The position numbers and the translations under genes are program-made. The notes beneath the pieces were generated by a model, which saw only the letters and a program-made list of their open reading frames with translations, had not been told where the DNA came from and searched no databases. From Acidithiobacillus_B sp049965315 (GTDB lineage: Bacteria; Pseudomonadota; Gammaproteobacteria; Acidithiobacillales; Acidithiobacillaceae): a stretch of DNA of 51,089 bases. Below are positions 41,471 to 51,088 of this stretch, piece by piece. The DNA is taken from the NCBI RefSeq assembly GCF_049965315.1, contig NZ_JBMFWL010000010.1, positions 1 through 51,089 of the forward strand. The letters are read 5' to 3'. Positions within the stretch are counted from its first letter, which is position 1. Each line of letters starts with the position of its first letter.

Positions 41471-42211
41471 ATGGACCATACCAAACCCGAAGACTACCGC
41501 TTTGCCCTGTTGCGACAGGCCGAGTACAGCATCAGCGTGACCAAAACGGCACAGTTGCCGGCGGATGAGGGTGCCGAAGTGGCAATCGCCGGACGTTCCA
41601 ACGCCGGCAAGTCCTCGGTGCTCAACCGCCTCACCGAACGGCGCAGCCTCGCCCGCGTGAGCCGCACGCCGGGCCGCACCCAGGCCATCAATTATTTCAC
41701 CCTGGACGCGCAGCGGCGCCTGGTGGATCTGCCCGGCTACGGCTACGCCAAAGTGCCGGAGGCCCTGCGGCTCTCCTGGGGACCCTTGCTGGAGCGCTAT
41801 CTGCGCGCCCGCGGCAGCCTGCGGGGGCTGGTGATCGTCATGGACATCCGCCACCCCCTCGGCCCCCACGATGCGGATCTCATCGCCTTTGGCCGTGAGT
41901 GCGGGCGGCCCGTCCATGTCCTGCTCAACAAGGCCGACAAGCTGAGTCGCGGCGCGGGCTTGCAGGTATTGGCCCAATTGCGCCGGGAGGCCTTGCTGGC
42001 CGAGGTGGGTTTGCAACTCTTCTCCGCGCAGACCGGCCTCGGGCTGGCTGATTTGCATCGACAACTGGCGGCCTGGCTCGGTGAAAAAGAGACCCCGACA
42101 TCTGCCGGGGCCGAGTCAGAGTCCCAAATAGGTGAGAAGGACTCGCGATCCGGTCAGGGAGGGAGGGACCAGATCGAGACAGCCCGGGGGCCATCCGCTG
42201 GATTGGAGTAA
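41471..42211 (+). CDS. engB: Ribosome biogenesis GTP-binding protein EngB (YsxC/YihA)
   Basis: A 246-residue TrmE-Era-family GTPase. G1 GRSNAGKSSVLN, the switch segment with TPGRTQAINYF, G3 DLPGYGYAK and G4 NKADK are all present. It helps large ribosomal subunit assembly. The usual length is near 200 residues; here about 40 extra residues, rich in Gly, Ser, Glu and Gln, extend the C-terminus. The downstream channel gene starts 3 nt after the stop, so the two are probably an operon. Confidence 0.93.
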   Translation: MDHTKPEDYRFALLRQAEYSISVTKTAQLPADEGAEVAIAGRSNAGKSSVLNRLTERRSLARVSRTPGRTQAINYFTLDAQRRLVDLPGYGYAKVPEALRLSWGPLLERYLRARGSLRGLVIVMDIRHPLGPHDADLIAFGRECGRPVHVLLNKADKLSRGAGLQVLAQLRREALLAEVGLQLFSAQTGLGLADLHRQLAAWLGEKETPTSAGAESESQIGEKDSRSGQGGRDQIETARGPSAGLE

Positions 42212-42214
42212 GCC

Positions 42215-43480
42215 TTGGCCAAAAAGTTCAGTAATCACCGCTTGTGGCATGCCCTGCGCCCAGGCTGGCGGGCCCGCTGGGTGCATGGGGCCGCGCGCTG
42301 GAGCGAGCAACTCCGGCTGTCCTTCTGGTACCCCCACGTCCCCATCGCCGCCGCCGTCGGTGTCCTTGGCATCCTCAACATCCTGCCGGCCCTGGAGCGC
42401 ATCCTCGGCCTGAGCTATTCCGGCAGTTTGCGCACGGTATCCCACAGCTTCATCCTGGACGCCTTCCGCGGAGTGCCCCAGGGGGCAGCAGGGATCGTCC
42501 TGCTGGTGATGTCCGTGGGGCTGCTGTTCCGCTCCCGTTTCGCCTGGGCCGTGACCCTCCTCATCGCCGCCGCCACCCTCGCCTTGGAGATGTATCAGCA
42601 TCCCCTGCAGTTCAGCCATCTGCTCCTGTATAACGGCATCCTCGTCCTGCTGCTCCTGGCTTACCATCGCCATTTCGACCGCAGCAGCCTGGCCAGCGGC
42701 ACCCTCTTCGCCCTCGTCAGCGCGATCCTCACCCTCGGTTATGGAGTCTTCGGCGCCTATGTGCTGGGGCCGGACTTCAAGCCGCCCATCCACTCCCTGG
42801 TCACGGCCCTCTATTTTGCCGTCGTCACCATGTCCACGGTGGGCTATGGCGACATCCTCCCGGTGACGGACGAATCCCGGCTCTTTGTCGTGTCTTTGAT
42901 CATCTTCGGCATCACCGTCTTTGCCACCTCCCTCTCGGCCATCATCATCCCCGCCGTCAACAACCGCCTGCAGCGGCTCTTGCAAGGAGAAAAACGCCCC
43001 ATGATCCGGAAGAACCATTACATCATCGCCGGCGATACGCCGCTGGCCCGCAACACCTATCGCGAGCTGAAGGCCCGCAAGCTTCCGGTGGTGGTGATCA
43101 TCGGCCATCAACCCGAGGATTCCATCTACGATCCCGGCGATCTGGTGCTGGGCGACTCCAGCGATACCGATACCCTGAAGAGCGCCGGAGCGGACGCGGC
43201 CCTGTCGGTGCTGGCCCTGCGCGCCGACGACTCGGAAAACGCCTTCGTCGTCCTCGCCGTGAAGGAGCTGGAGGGGCAGGCGCGGACGGTGGCCGCCGTC
43301 AATGACAGCAAGAACCTGGGCCGGGTGCGCCGAGTGCAGCCGGACATGATCATCGCCCCCCAGGTCATGGGCGGCGAACTCCTGGCCATGGCCCTCAATG
43401 GCGAGGAGCTGAACACCGATGCCGTCATGCGCATTTTCCGCTTTACCGGCGACGCGCATGAAGACCCTGGCAAAAAATAA
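42215..43480 (+). CDS. kch: Kch-type voltage-gated potassium channel with RCK/TrkA-N domain
   Basis: A 421-residue channel subunit. Several N-terminal membrane segments precede a pore with the selectivity filter STVGYGD. A cytoplasmic TrkA-N/RCK domain follows, opening with NHYIIAGDTPLARNTY where the nucleotide-binding fold begins. It conducts potassium at the inner membrane. The start is TTG with GGAG 6 nt upstream, 3 nt after engB. The E. coli Kch architecture matches best. Confidence 0.88.
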   Translation: MAKKFSNHRLWHALRPGWRARWVHGAARWSEQLRLSFWYPHVPIAAAVGVLGILNILPALERILGLSYSGSLRTVSHSFILDAFRGVPQGAAGIVLLVMSVGLLFRSRFAWAVTLLIAAATLALEMYQHPLQFSHLLLYNGILVLLLLAYHRHFDRSSLASGTLFALVSAILTLGYGVFGAYVLGPDFKPPIHSLVTALYFAVVTMSTVGYGDILPVTDESRLFVVSLIIFGITVFATSLSAIIIPAVNNRLQRLLQGEKRPMIRKNHYIIAGDTPLARNTYRELKARKLPVVVIIGHQPEDSIYDPGDLVLGDSSDTDTLKSAGADAALSVLALRADDSENAFVVLAVKELEGQARTVAAVNDSKNLGRVRRVQPDMIIAPQVMGGELLAMALNGEELNTDAVMRIFRFTGDAHEDPGKK

Positions 43481-43644
43481 GGGGGAAAACGGCTGCTGGC
43501 GGAGGCGCTTGGCCGAATCAAACGGGGGCGGACGCGCAGCATAATCCCAAGAACTCGGCGGCGTATCCCTGCTTGTCTTGCCGGAAGCATCTGGATTAGA
43601 GTAGGAGAACTGTCGGTAGCTAAATGATTTAAAAGGAGTTTCTT

Positions 43645-44724
43645 ATGCGCTGGTCAACCTTGCTCCAGTCCGTAGCCATCGGCTCCCTCCCCCTCCTGTC
43701 CGGGCCCCTCCAGGCCGCCACAGTGAATGCCGCGGACCAGTCGCTGCTCCAGCAGGCGCGGCAGCTTTTCCAGCCCCTGCCGGCCAGCATGGCCAGCGCC
43801 GCGCATCCCCTCACCCCGGCGCTGGTGGCGCTGGGGCGGGATCTCTTCTTCGACCCGCGCATCTCCCTGGACGGGACGGTGAGTTGCGCCAAGTGCCACC
43901 AGGCGGCCCTCTATGGTACCGACGCCCTGCCCAAATCCATCGGCGTCAAGGACCGTTTGAACCCCCGCAATGCCCCCACCGTCCTCAACGCCGCCCTACA
44001 GGTCGCCGAGCATTGGCGGGGAGATCGCAAGGACGTGGAAGATCAGGCCACCCAGGCCCTGGTGGGTCCGCCCAGCTACGGCAACCCCGATTACGGCGCC
44101 GCCATGGCCAAGCTGAAGGCCATACCGGGTTACTCGCCGCTTTTTCAAAAGGCATTCCCGGGCGAGGAAAATCCCATCACGCCGCAAAACTGGGGCCGGG
44201 CCATCGGCGCTTATGAACGGACCCTGGTGACTCCCTCGCCCTTCGACGCCTATCTGCAAGGGGATAACGGGGCACTGACGGTGACCGCCAGGAAAGGACT
44301 GCGGGATTTCATCGCCGTAGGCTGTGCCGGCTGCCATGGCGGGGTGGATGTGGGCGGCGGCATGTTCACCAAGTTCGGCATCACGGAACCGTACTGGCAG
44401 GCCACCGGCTCCAAGGAGATCGACAAGGGCCGCATGGACGTCAGCAAGAACCCGGCGGACCTGTATGTATTCAAGGTGCCGGCCCTGCGCAACGTGGCCA
44501 TGACGGCGCCTTACTTCCATGACGGATCGGTGGCCACCTTGCCCGAGGCGGTGCGGGTGATGGCCAAGGTGCAGCTTGGCCGGGAACTCACGGATCAGCA
44601 GGTGAAGGACATCGTCAGCTTCCTGGACAGCCTTACGGGTTCGCTGCCCAAGGATTTTGCCGAGGCTCCCATCCTGCCGCCCGGCGCTTTCCCGGGGTCC
44701 CTGCCGTCCGCCTCTGCGGATTAA
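43645..44724 (+). CDS. Di-haem cytochrome c peroxidase (MauG/CcpA type)
   Basis: A 359-residue periplasmic peroxidase. Signal peptide (LLQSVAIGSLPLLSGPLQA), then two haem-binding motifs CAKCH and CAGCH. The family regions LGRDLFFDPRIS and NPRNAPTVLNAA are present. It reduces hydrogen peroxide with electrons from small cytochromes. AAGGAG precedes the ATG. It needs the haem-attachment pair encoded at 38230-41242. Confidence 0.92.
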   Translation: MRWSTLLQSVAIGSLPLLSGPLQAATVNAADQSLLQQARQLFQPLPASMASAAHPLTPALVALGRDLFFDPRISLDGTVSCAKCHQAALYGTDALPKSIGVKDRLNPRNAPTVLNAALQVAEHWRGDRKDVEDQATQALVGPPSYGNPDYGAAMAKLKAIPGYSPLFQKAFPGEENPITPQNWGRAIGAYERTLVTPSPFDAYLQGDNGALTVTARKGLRDFIAVGCAGCHGGVDVGGGMFTKFGITEPYWQATGSKEIDKGRMDVSKNPADLYVFKVPALRNVAMTAPYFHDGSVATLPEAVRVMAKVQLGRELTDQQVKDIVSFLDSLTGSLPKDFAEAPILPPGAFPGSLPSASAD

Positions 44725-44775
44725 CTGCGGATCCGGCCGAGACACCGGCGCTGGGATCCAGCCGCCGGACAGCTC

Positions 44776-47472
44776 TCAAGAGTGGGCTGCATCCCAGTTG
44801 TCACCAACGCCCATGGATACCAGCAGGGGGACGGCCAGCTCGGCCACCCCCTCCATCCGCTCCTTGAGGGCCGCCCGTGCGGCCGCAACACCGGCCCGGG
44901 GCACCTCCAGAATCAGCTCGTCATGCACCTGCAGGATCATCCGCCCCCGTTCCGGGGCCTCCAGCAGCCAGGCATCCACGGCAATCATGGCCTTTTTGAT
45001 GAGGTCGGCCGCCGTGCCCTGCATGGGGGCGTTGATGGCGGCGCGCTCGGCATAGGCCCGCCGGGCCGGGTTGCTGGAGCGGATCTCCGGCACATAGAGG
45101 CGGCGGCCGAAGAGGGTTTCCACGTAGCCGCGCTCCCGCGCCTCGGCGCGAATGCGTTCCATATAGGCCTGCACCCCCGGATAACGCTGGAAATAACGAT
45201 CCATGTATTCCCGCGCCGCGCCCTGATCGATGCTCAACTGCTGGGCGAGACCGTAGGCGGAAAGCCCATAGATCAGGCCGAAATTGATGGCCTTGGCGGC
45301 GCGGCGCGCCTCGGCATCCACCGCTTCCGGGGCTAGGCCGAATACCTCGGCGGCGGTGGCGGCATGCACGTCCAGGCCCTCGGCAAAGGCGCTGCGCAAG
45401 CGCGCGTCGCCCGACAGATGCGCCATGATGCGCAGTTCGATCTGGGAATAATCGGCACTCATCAGGACATGGTCCGGCTCCGCCACGAAGGCGCGGCGGA
45501 TGCGCCGTCCCTGCTCCGTACGCACGGGGATGTTCTGCAGGTTCGGTTCACTGGATGCCAGACGGCCGGTGGCGGCCACCGCCTGCTGAAAATGGGTATG
45601 CACCCGCCCGGTACGCGGCTCGATCATGCGCGGCAGGGCGTCGGCATAGGTATTCCGGAGTTTGGCCAAGGCCCGATAGTCGAGGATGAGGCGCGGCAAT
45701 TCCGCCTGAACGGCCAATTGCGCCAGCACATCCTCGTTGGTGGACGGTTGACCGCCCGGGGTCTTTTTCAAGACCGGCAGCCCCATCTTGTCGAAGAGGA
45801 TCTCCTGGATCTGCTTCGGCGAATTGAGGTTGAAGGACTGCCCGGCGGCGTGGAAGGCCCGCGCCTCCATGCCCTGCATCTCCTCCGTCAGCTCGGCGCT
45901 CAGGACCTCCAACTGGCGGTGATCCACCTTGACGCCGGCCTCCTCCATGCGCGCCAGGACCGTCACCAGCGGCATTTCGATTTCCGTAAACACCCGTTGC
46001 AAGCCGGGCTCCGCGGCAATCCGCGGCCACAGGAGCCGATCCAGACGCAAGCAGACATCGGCATCCTCGGCGGCGTAGGGCAGGGCATCGGCCACGGGGA
46101 TATCGGCGAAGTTTTTGGCGTTTTTCCCCTTCCCGGCCAGATCCGCGTAGGCGATGTTCCGATGCTGCAAATGGCGCTGGGCCAGGGTGTCCAGATCGTG
46201 GCCCGTCTGGGTACTGTCGAGGATATAGCTTTCCAGCAGCGTGTCCCGGAGCAGGCCCGCCGGCCGGATCCCCTGGTGCCAGAAGATCCGCCAGTCGAAC
46301 TTGGCATTCTGGGCCAGTTTGGCGGCGGCGGGGTCCTCCAGCCAGGGGCGCAAGGCCGTCAGCACCTCCGCCTTGGGCAACTGGGGACTGCCGTCCCGGT
46401 GGCCCACGGGGATGTAAGCGGCGGTCACCTCCCCGTCAGCGCCCAGCCAGGCGCAGGAGATGCCCACCAGATCGGCGGCCCAGGGGTCGAGGTCCGTGGT
46501 TTCGGTGTCGATGGCCACCAGCTCCGCCCCTTCCACGGCCTGCACCAGGGCGGCGAGGGCATCGGGGTGGACGATCAAACGATAACCGTTGCGGTCCAAT
46601 TGGCCAGCGCCGGCCGCTGCGGGGCCGGGATCGGCGGGCAGGTCCTTGAGCCAGGCGTGGAAACCCAACTGTTGCGCCAAGCGCCGCAAGGCCGCCACAT
46701 CGGGAAGGCGCCGCTCCAGGGAAAGGCCAGGCAGGGGCACATCCACCCGGATGGTCGCCAATTGCCGGCTCAAGGGCAAATAATCGGCGGCGGCGCGCAA
46801 CGCTTCCCCCACCTTGCCGCCGATTTCCCCGGCATGGGCCAGCACCCCGTCCAGATCGCCATACTCAGCCAGCCACTTGGCGGCGATCTTGGGTCCCACT
46901 CCGGGAACGCCGGGGATGTTGTCCACCTTGTCCCCGGTCAGGGCCAGGAAATCGGCGATGCGCTCCGGGGGAACGCCGAAACGCTCCAGGACGGCGCCCC
47001 GGTCCGTTTCCACTCCCTTCATGGTGTCGAGGAGATGCACCTGGTCATTCACCAGTTGGGCCATGTCCTTGTCGCCGGTGATGATGAGCACAGGCTGATC
47101 CACGGGCGTCTGCCGCGCCAGGGTACCGATGACGTCATCCGCCTCCACGCCCGGTTCCACGAGGAGGGGCAGGCCCATGGCCTGGACCCATTCGTGCAGC
47201 AAGGGTATCTGTACCCGCAGTTCCTCGGGCATGGCGGGACGCTGGGCCTTGTATTGCGCATAGAGGGCGTCGCGGAAGGAGCCCCCGGGGGCGTCGAAGA
47301 CCACGGCGATTTCCCGGGCCTCGTGGTCCTTGAGCAGGCGGCGCAGCATGTTGGCCACGCCATAGATGGCGCTGGTGGGCAAACCATCGGGGGCGCGCAG
47401 ATCGGGCAGGGCGTGAAAGGCGCGATAGAGGAAACTGGAGGCATCCACCAGTATGAGGGGTGAGTCATTCAT
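44776..47472 (-). CDS. polA: DNA polymerase I
   Basis: PolA, 898 residues, complete. Residues 1-290 form the 5'-3' exonuclease, about 310-490 the 3'-5' exonuclease, and the rest the polymerase. The 3'-5' exonuclease residues are intact: DTET (first Asp/Glu), NAKFDW (middle Asp), and YAAED (Tyr-x3-Asp). Polymerase motifs A (DYSQIELRIMAHLSGD), B (RRAAKAINFGLIYG) and C (QVHDELILEV) are present. It works in repair and Okazaki-fragment processing. It is divergent from the LOG gene. Confidence 0.98.
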   Translation of the reverse strand: MNDSPLILVDASSFLYRAFHALPDLRAPDGLPTSAIYGVANMLRRLLKDHEAREIAVVFDAPGGSFRDALYAQYKAQRPAMPEELRVQIPLLHEWVQAMGLPLLVEPGVEADDVIGTLARQTPVDQPVLIITGDKDMAQLVNDQVHLLDTMKGVETDRGAVLERFGVPPERIADFLALTGDKVDNIPGVPGVGPKIAAKWLAEYGDLDGVLAHAGEIGGKVGEALRAAADYLPLSRQLATIRVDVPLPGLSLERRLPDVAALRRLAQQLGFHAWLKDLPADPGPAAAGAGQLDRNGYRLIVHPDALAALVQAVEGAELVAIDTETTDLDPWAADLVGISCAWLGADGEVTAAYIPVGHRDGSPQLPKAEVLTALRPWLEDPAAAKLAQNAKFDWRIFWHQGIRPAGLLRDTLLESYILDSTQTGHDLDTLAQRHLQHRNIAYADLAGKGKNAKNFADIPVADALPYAAEDADVCLRLDRLLWPRIAAEPGLQRVFTEIEMPLVTVLARMEEAGVKVDHRQLEVLSAELTEEMQGMEARAFHAAGQSFNLNSPKQIQEILFDKMGLPVLKKTPGGQPSTNEDVLAQLAVQAELPRLILDYRALAKLRNTYADALPRMIEPRTGRVHTHFQQAVAATGRLASSEPNLQNIPVRTEQGRRIRRAFVAEPDHVLMSADYSQIELRIMAHLSGDARLRSAFAEGLDVHAATAAEVFGLAPEAVDAEARRAAKAINFGLIYGLSAYGLAQQLSIDQGAAREYMDRYFQRYPGVQAYMERIRAEARERGYVETLFGRRLYVPEIRSSNPARRAYAERAAINAPMQGTAADLIKKAMIAVDAWLLEAPERGRMILQVHDELILEVPRAGVAAARAALKERMEGVAELAVPLLVSMGVGDNWDAAHS

Positions 47473-47542
47473 GACGGGCTAGGACTTTGCAGTGATTTTC
47501 CGCCATAATACGCAAAAGCACCCCACAAAACACGGGATTCCC

Positions 47543-48262
47543 ATGCGTCCACAACTCCAACACCAGCAGCCCGGCGATGGCGGCGAGGCCCGCCTCACCC
47601 GCGAGGCCTGGAAGATCTTCCAGATCATTGCCGAATTCGTCCACGGTTACGAGAAGCTGGCTGCCGTGGAGCCCTGCGTGAGCATCTTCGGCTCGGCGCG
47701 GGTCACCGCGGATCATCCCTGGTATCAGAAGGCCCAGCGCATCGCCGAGATGCTGTCCAACGCCGGCTTTTCCGTCATCAGCGGCGGCGGCCCCGGCATC
47801 ATGGAGGCCGCCAACAAGGGCGCCTTCCACGGCACCGGCTACAGTATCGGTCTCAACATCGAACTGCCCCATGAACAGCATACCAACCCCTATCAGGATA
47901 TTTCCCTGTCCTTCGAGCATTTTTACTCGCGCAAGGTCATGTTCATGAAATACGCGGCCGCCTATGTGGTCATGCCCGGCGGCTTCGGCACCCTCGATGA
48001 ACTGGTGGAATGCCTCACCCTGGTGCAGACGGGCAAGACTCGCAAAATGCCCATCATCCTCGTCGAATCGGCTTTCTGGAGCGGCCTGCTCGACTGGATC
48101 CGCTCCACCATGCTCCCGGCAGGCACCGTTCACGCCGAGGACCTTGACCTGATTACCGTCATTGACGAAGCGGAGGAGGTGGTCAACGCCATCTTCAACC
48201 ATTACGAAAAGCGCGGCTTTGCTCCATCGGCCGCAGAGACAGAGGCCCTTCTCAATCTATGA
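47543..48262 (+). CDS. LOG family protein (TIGR00730)
   Basis: A 239-residue LOG-family protein (cytokinin-riboside 5'-monophosphate phosphoribohydrolase type). Motifs GGGPGIMEAANKGA and PGGFGTLDELVE mark the nucleotide site. Bacterial members remove ribose phosphate from modified or damaged nucleotides. The ATG at 47543 lies 70 nt from polA on the other strand. DUF2782 and thrB follow closely. Confidence 0.88.
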   Translation: MRPQLQHQQPGDGGEARLTREAWKIFQIIAEFVHGYEKLAAVEPCVSIFGSARVTADHPWYQKAQRIAEMLSNAGFSVISGGGPGIMEAANKGAFHGTGYSIGLNIELPHEQHTNPYQDISLSFEHFYSRKVMFMKYAAAYVVMPGGFGTLDELVECLTLVQTGKTRKMPIILVESAFWSGLLDWIRSTMLPAGTVHAEDLDLITVIDEAEEVVNAIFNHYEKRGFAPSAAETEALLNL

Positions 48263-48282
48263 GGCCCCAAGGGAGCATTACC

Positions 48283-48615
48283 ATGGTACGCAGCATCTGC
48301 ATCGTCATGGGCGCCAGCCTGCTGGCCCTATCCTTTTCCACCCTGGCCCGCGCCGAAGACCTGCAGAAACTCCATCTGCCCAGCCTGGCGCCGGAGAGCA
48401 AGATCGGCCCCAAGGCCCAAATCAAGGCCCCGGAGGGTTCGCGCATCGAGGAATACAAGGTCAATGGCCGCGTCTACATGGTCAAGGTCATCCCGCCCAA
48501 ACCCTTCCCGCCCTATTATCTCGTCGACAAGGGCGGCACCGGCCGTTTCACCGAGGTACCGCAAACCGATGCCGAACATCTCAGCGTGCCGAGCTGGGTC
48601 ATCTTCCGCTGGTAA
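48283..48615 (+). CDS. DUF2782 family secreted protein
   Basis: A 110-residue exported protein. Signal peptide (SICIVMGASLLALSFSTLARA), then a DUF2782 domain with EEYKVNGRVYMVKVIPPKPF and PYYLVD. Function unknown. GGGAG lies 8 nt before the ATG. thrB follows after 18 nt; DUF2782-thrB-polA association is common in relatives. Confidence 0.85.
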   Translation: MVRSICIVMGASLLALSFSTLARAEDLQKLHLPSLAPESKIGPKAQIKAPEGSRIEEYKVNGRVYMVKVIPPKPFPPYYLVDKGGTGRFTEVPQTDAEHLSVPSWVIFRW

Positions 48616-48633
48616 GGCATCAGGCAGCGCATC

Positions 48634-49566
48634 ATGTCCGTCTACACCCCCGTCAGCGATGCCGCACTGGCCGCCTTTCTGGCCGGCTATGACCTCGGCC
48701 GGCCCCTCCGGCTCACCGGCATCTCGGCTGGCGTGGAGAACAGCAATTTTTTCCTCGATACCGAAAAGGGCAACGCCGTCCTCACCATCTTCGAACGCCT
48801 GCCCACCCACGAAATCCCTTATTTTCTCGATCTGACCGACTGGCTGGGGCGCGCCGACATCCCCTGCCCCCGCCCCATCCCGGCCCGCGACGGCCGCACC
48901 CTCAAGACCCTCTGCGGCAAGCCCGCCGCCATTGTCCAGCGCCTGCCCGGGCGCTCGGTGGAGGGGCGGAGTCCGACAGCGGAGGAAATCATCCTGTTGG
49001 GCAGACTGCTGGCGCGCATGCATCGCGCCGGGCAGGACTTCCCCATTCACCGCCCCAATCCCGCCGGGCCCCGGTGGTGGCAGGAAACCGCCCGGCGCCT
49101 GCGCGCCCATTTATGCCGGGACGATGTAGAACTCATACAGGACGAATTGCGGGAGCAAGGTCAGAACGCTTGCCAACATCTGCCCCGGGGGGTGATCCAC
49201 GCCGATCTTTTCCCCGACAATGTCCTGTTCAGCGCCGGCCGGATCACCGGCGTCATCGACTTTTATTACGCCTGCGACGACCTCTGGCTCTATGACCTGG
49301 CCATTGTCGCCAATGCCTGGTGCTCCCGGCCCGACGGGCCTCTCGACAACGCCCTCAGCCAGATCCTCTGGGAGGCTTACACCAGCGAGCGTCCCCTGGC
49401 CGCCGGGGAAGAAGTGTGCTGGTTCCCCCTCCTGCGCGCCGCCGCCCTGCGCTTCTGGCTCCTGCGCCTCGACGCCCGGCACTTCCCCCGCGCCGGCGAT
49501 CTCACCCAGTGCAAGGACCCCGAAGAATACCGGCGCATCCTCCTGGCCCGCCGGGCGACCTGCTGA
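48634..49566 (+). CDS. thrB: Homoserine kinase ThrB (choline-kinase fold type)
   Basis: A 310-residue homoserine kinase of the aminoglycoside phosphotransferase/choline kinase fold, not the GHMP type of E. coli. Catalytic motif GVIHADLFPDNVLF and the metal-site motif GVIDFYYACDD are both present. It phosphorylates homoserine for threonine synthesis. The N-terminal SAGVENSNFFLDT is the nucleotide loop. It ends 7 nt before the convergent small membrane gene. Confidence 0.93.
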   Translation: MSVYTPVSDAALAAFLAGYDLGRPLRLTGISAGVENSNFFLDTEKGNAVLTIFERLPTHEIPYFLDLTDWLGRADIPCPRPIPARDGRTLKTLCGKPAAIVQRLPGRSVEGRSPTAEEIILLGRLLARMHRAGQDFPIHRPNPAGPRWWQETARRLRAHLCRDDVELIQDELREQGQNACQHLPRGVIHADLFPDNVLFSAGRITGVIDFYYACDDLWLYDLAIVANAWCSRPDGPLDNALSQILWEAYTSERPLAAGEEVCWFPLLRAAALRFWLLRLDARHFPRAGDLTQCKDPEEYRRILLARRATC

Positions 49567-49572
49567 ACGAAC

Positions 49573-49893
49573 TCAGGAGTCCGGCGGGGCCTTGCCCGAC
49601 CAGCGTGCCACGAGGATCAGCGCCGCCCCGAAAAAGATCGCCTCCCCCGCCGGCAAGGCCCAGTCGCTGCCATGGCCGCCAAGGAGGATGGAAGCGATCA
49701 GGGCCAAGGCCATGACCACCAGAAAGGTGCCGAGGATCTCCAGCATCTTCTGAAAACGCCGCCGATCGATGGCCGCCACCAAGGGCCACAAGCCCAAACC
49801 CTCCAAAACGCGCCGCGCCCCTTTGGGGAACACGGCTGCCAGGACAATGAGCACCACCAGGACCGTATTCAGGAAATACAAAACCATCATCAA
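49573..49893 (-). CDS. Small membrane protein, unknown function
   Basis: A 106-residue protein with three hydrophobic stretches (VLYFLNTVLVVLIVLAAVF, FLVVMALALIASILL, and EAIFFGAALILVARW). I do not recognise the family. The pattern MMMVLYFLNTVLVVL suggests an N-terminal anchor. It is convergent with thrB, with stops 7 nt apart. Confidence 0.55.
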   Translation of the reverse strand: MMMVLYFLNTVLVVLIVLAAVFPKGARRVLEGLGLWPLVAAIDRRRFQKMLEILGTFLVVMALALIASILLGGHGSDWALPAGEAIFFGAALILVARWSGKAPPDS

Positions 49894-50302
49894 AGCACCT
49901 TCCCTCGCCAGGAACGCCGCTCACCCATCTGCCCCAAGACGAATACCAGTCAGACATTTTTTTCCGGCTGACCGCCGTCCAATGAGGCCGAAGCCGGTGC
50001 GGCTAACCCATTTCCGTGGCCGCTCCCACCAGGCATTCTGCGTTGCGGCTTATGTGCTTTTTATACGCCGTACACCGGAAATTTGCCAGCTTGTCAATCC
50101 AAAGCAGAGGTCCCGCCTCGTTTGGGGCAATGACGGGTAGCAGCGCCAAGGGTGGTCGGGGTTTGGGTGTTTGGGATGAACACCCCCTTTCCCCCAGCCG
50201 GGTCCGATCCAACGATCGGGGCATCTTTAAATTGGAAGCTTATTCCATGAACGGAATTATGGCCATCTGCCTTGTCAGCCGATCCCCAACACTAATGCCA
50301 CA
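49894..50302. other. 409-nt gene-free region at the right-hand composition change
   Basis: No convincing gene. GGGTGTT (50165-50171) and AACACCC (50179-50185) form an inverted repeat without a T-run. Base composition shifts here toward the less GC-rich final gene. Confidence 0.4.
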
Positions 50303-51088
50303 TCAAGCATTTACTTCGGCATAACGTCTCTCGACCCAAGCTATGACCAGCAGTCCAGCTAGTGAGCTTAAACAAGCCAGCACTAAGATGTAGAGCAACA
50401 CCATGCCGCCACCGCTGTTGGCGTTGACCAGCAGGCCCAGTACCATTGCCAGCGCGGCGGATAATATCCGCACAACACTATCGCCCGCCGCCATCACCAG
50501 ATGCAGTATCGGCGCGGGCGTAACCTGCTGACCGACCACTACACAAGCAGTGCGCGAGCTAGCGATCGCCACCCCCAGTAAGCTAGCGATCATGACAACC
50601 CCTGCGAATCCCACCGCCCGCCCGTAGACTGCCGGTAGCATCGCCATGCCGGCGGAAAAGACCGCCAAGGCTGCCAGCCAAATGACGACTCGCAAACTCA
50701 CCATACGGCTGTTCCGGATGTACCGAGAAATCCCGTAACCACCGATGGCTATGCCGGCGGCCATCGCCCCAGCTGATACACCATAGGCCAACGGGCTTTG
50801 CTCAACGCCGATGCCGCGTACCACAGCGCTTGGCAAGAACACTCCCCAAAAAACAAAAAGGCCATTACCTAGTATTCTAGCTACGTTGACGTTTCTAACC
50901 TGACTGTTGTCGACTAAGGCCCTGAAACCAGCCATCAGGTTCGGGCTGGGTTGAGATCGCAAGTTCCTCCCGTAGCTCATGCGTCGCCAATAAACGGCGC
51001 TGACGACGTAGGTGGCGATGTCCAGCAACAAACCCACCTGGAACGAGACGCTCAGAATCAGCAGTCCGGCGCAGACCGGTCCAATCAC
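50303..51088 (-). CDS. MFS exporter, C-terminal part (runs off the window)
   Basis: 261 residues of a major facilitator family carrier; the N-terminus lies beyond the window. Hydrophobic segments include AGLLILSVSFQVGLLLDIA and VLYILVLACLSSLAGLLVI-like runs, with charged loops between. The order of segments fits the second half of a 12-segment carrier. Its codon use is less GC-rich than the rest of the window, suggesting different origin. Substrate unknown. Confidence 0.7.
   Translation of the reverse strand: MIGPVCAGLLILSVSFQVGLLLDIATYVVSAVYWRRMSYGRNLRSQPSPNLMAGFRALVDNSQVRNVNVARILGNGLFVFWGVFLPSAVVRGIGVEQSPLAYGVSAGAMAAGIAIGGYGISRYIRNSRMVSLRVVIWLAALAVFSAGMAMLPAVYGRAVGFAGVVMIASLLGVAIASSRTACVVVGQQVTPAPILHLVMAAGDSVVRILSAALAMVLGLLVNANSGGGMVLLYILVLACLSSLAGLLVIAWVERRYAEVNA

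Noticed and set aside
45364..47463. 699-codon plus-strand frame opposite polA
   Set aside because: polA motifs A, B and C are intact on the minus strand; the opposite frame is a shadow.
50165..50185. Inverted repeat GGGTGTT/AACACCC as terminator of the MFS gene
   Set aside because: No T-run on the minus strand after it, and only 7 bp; not strong enough to call a terminator.
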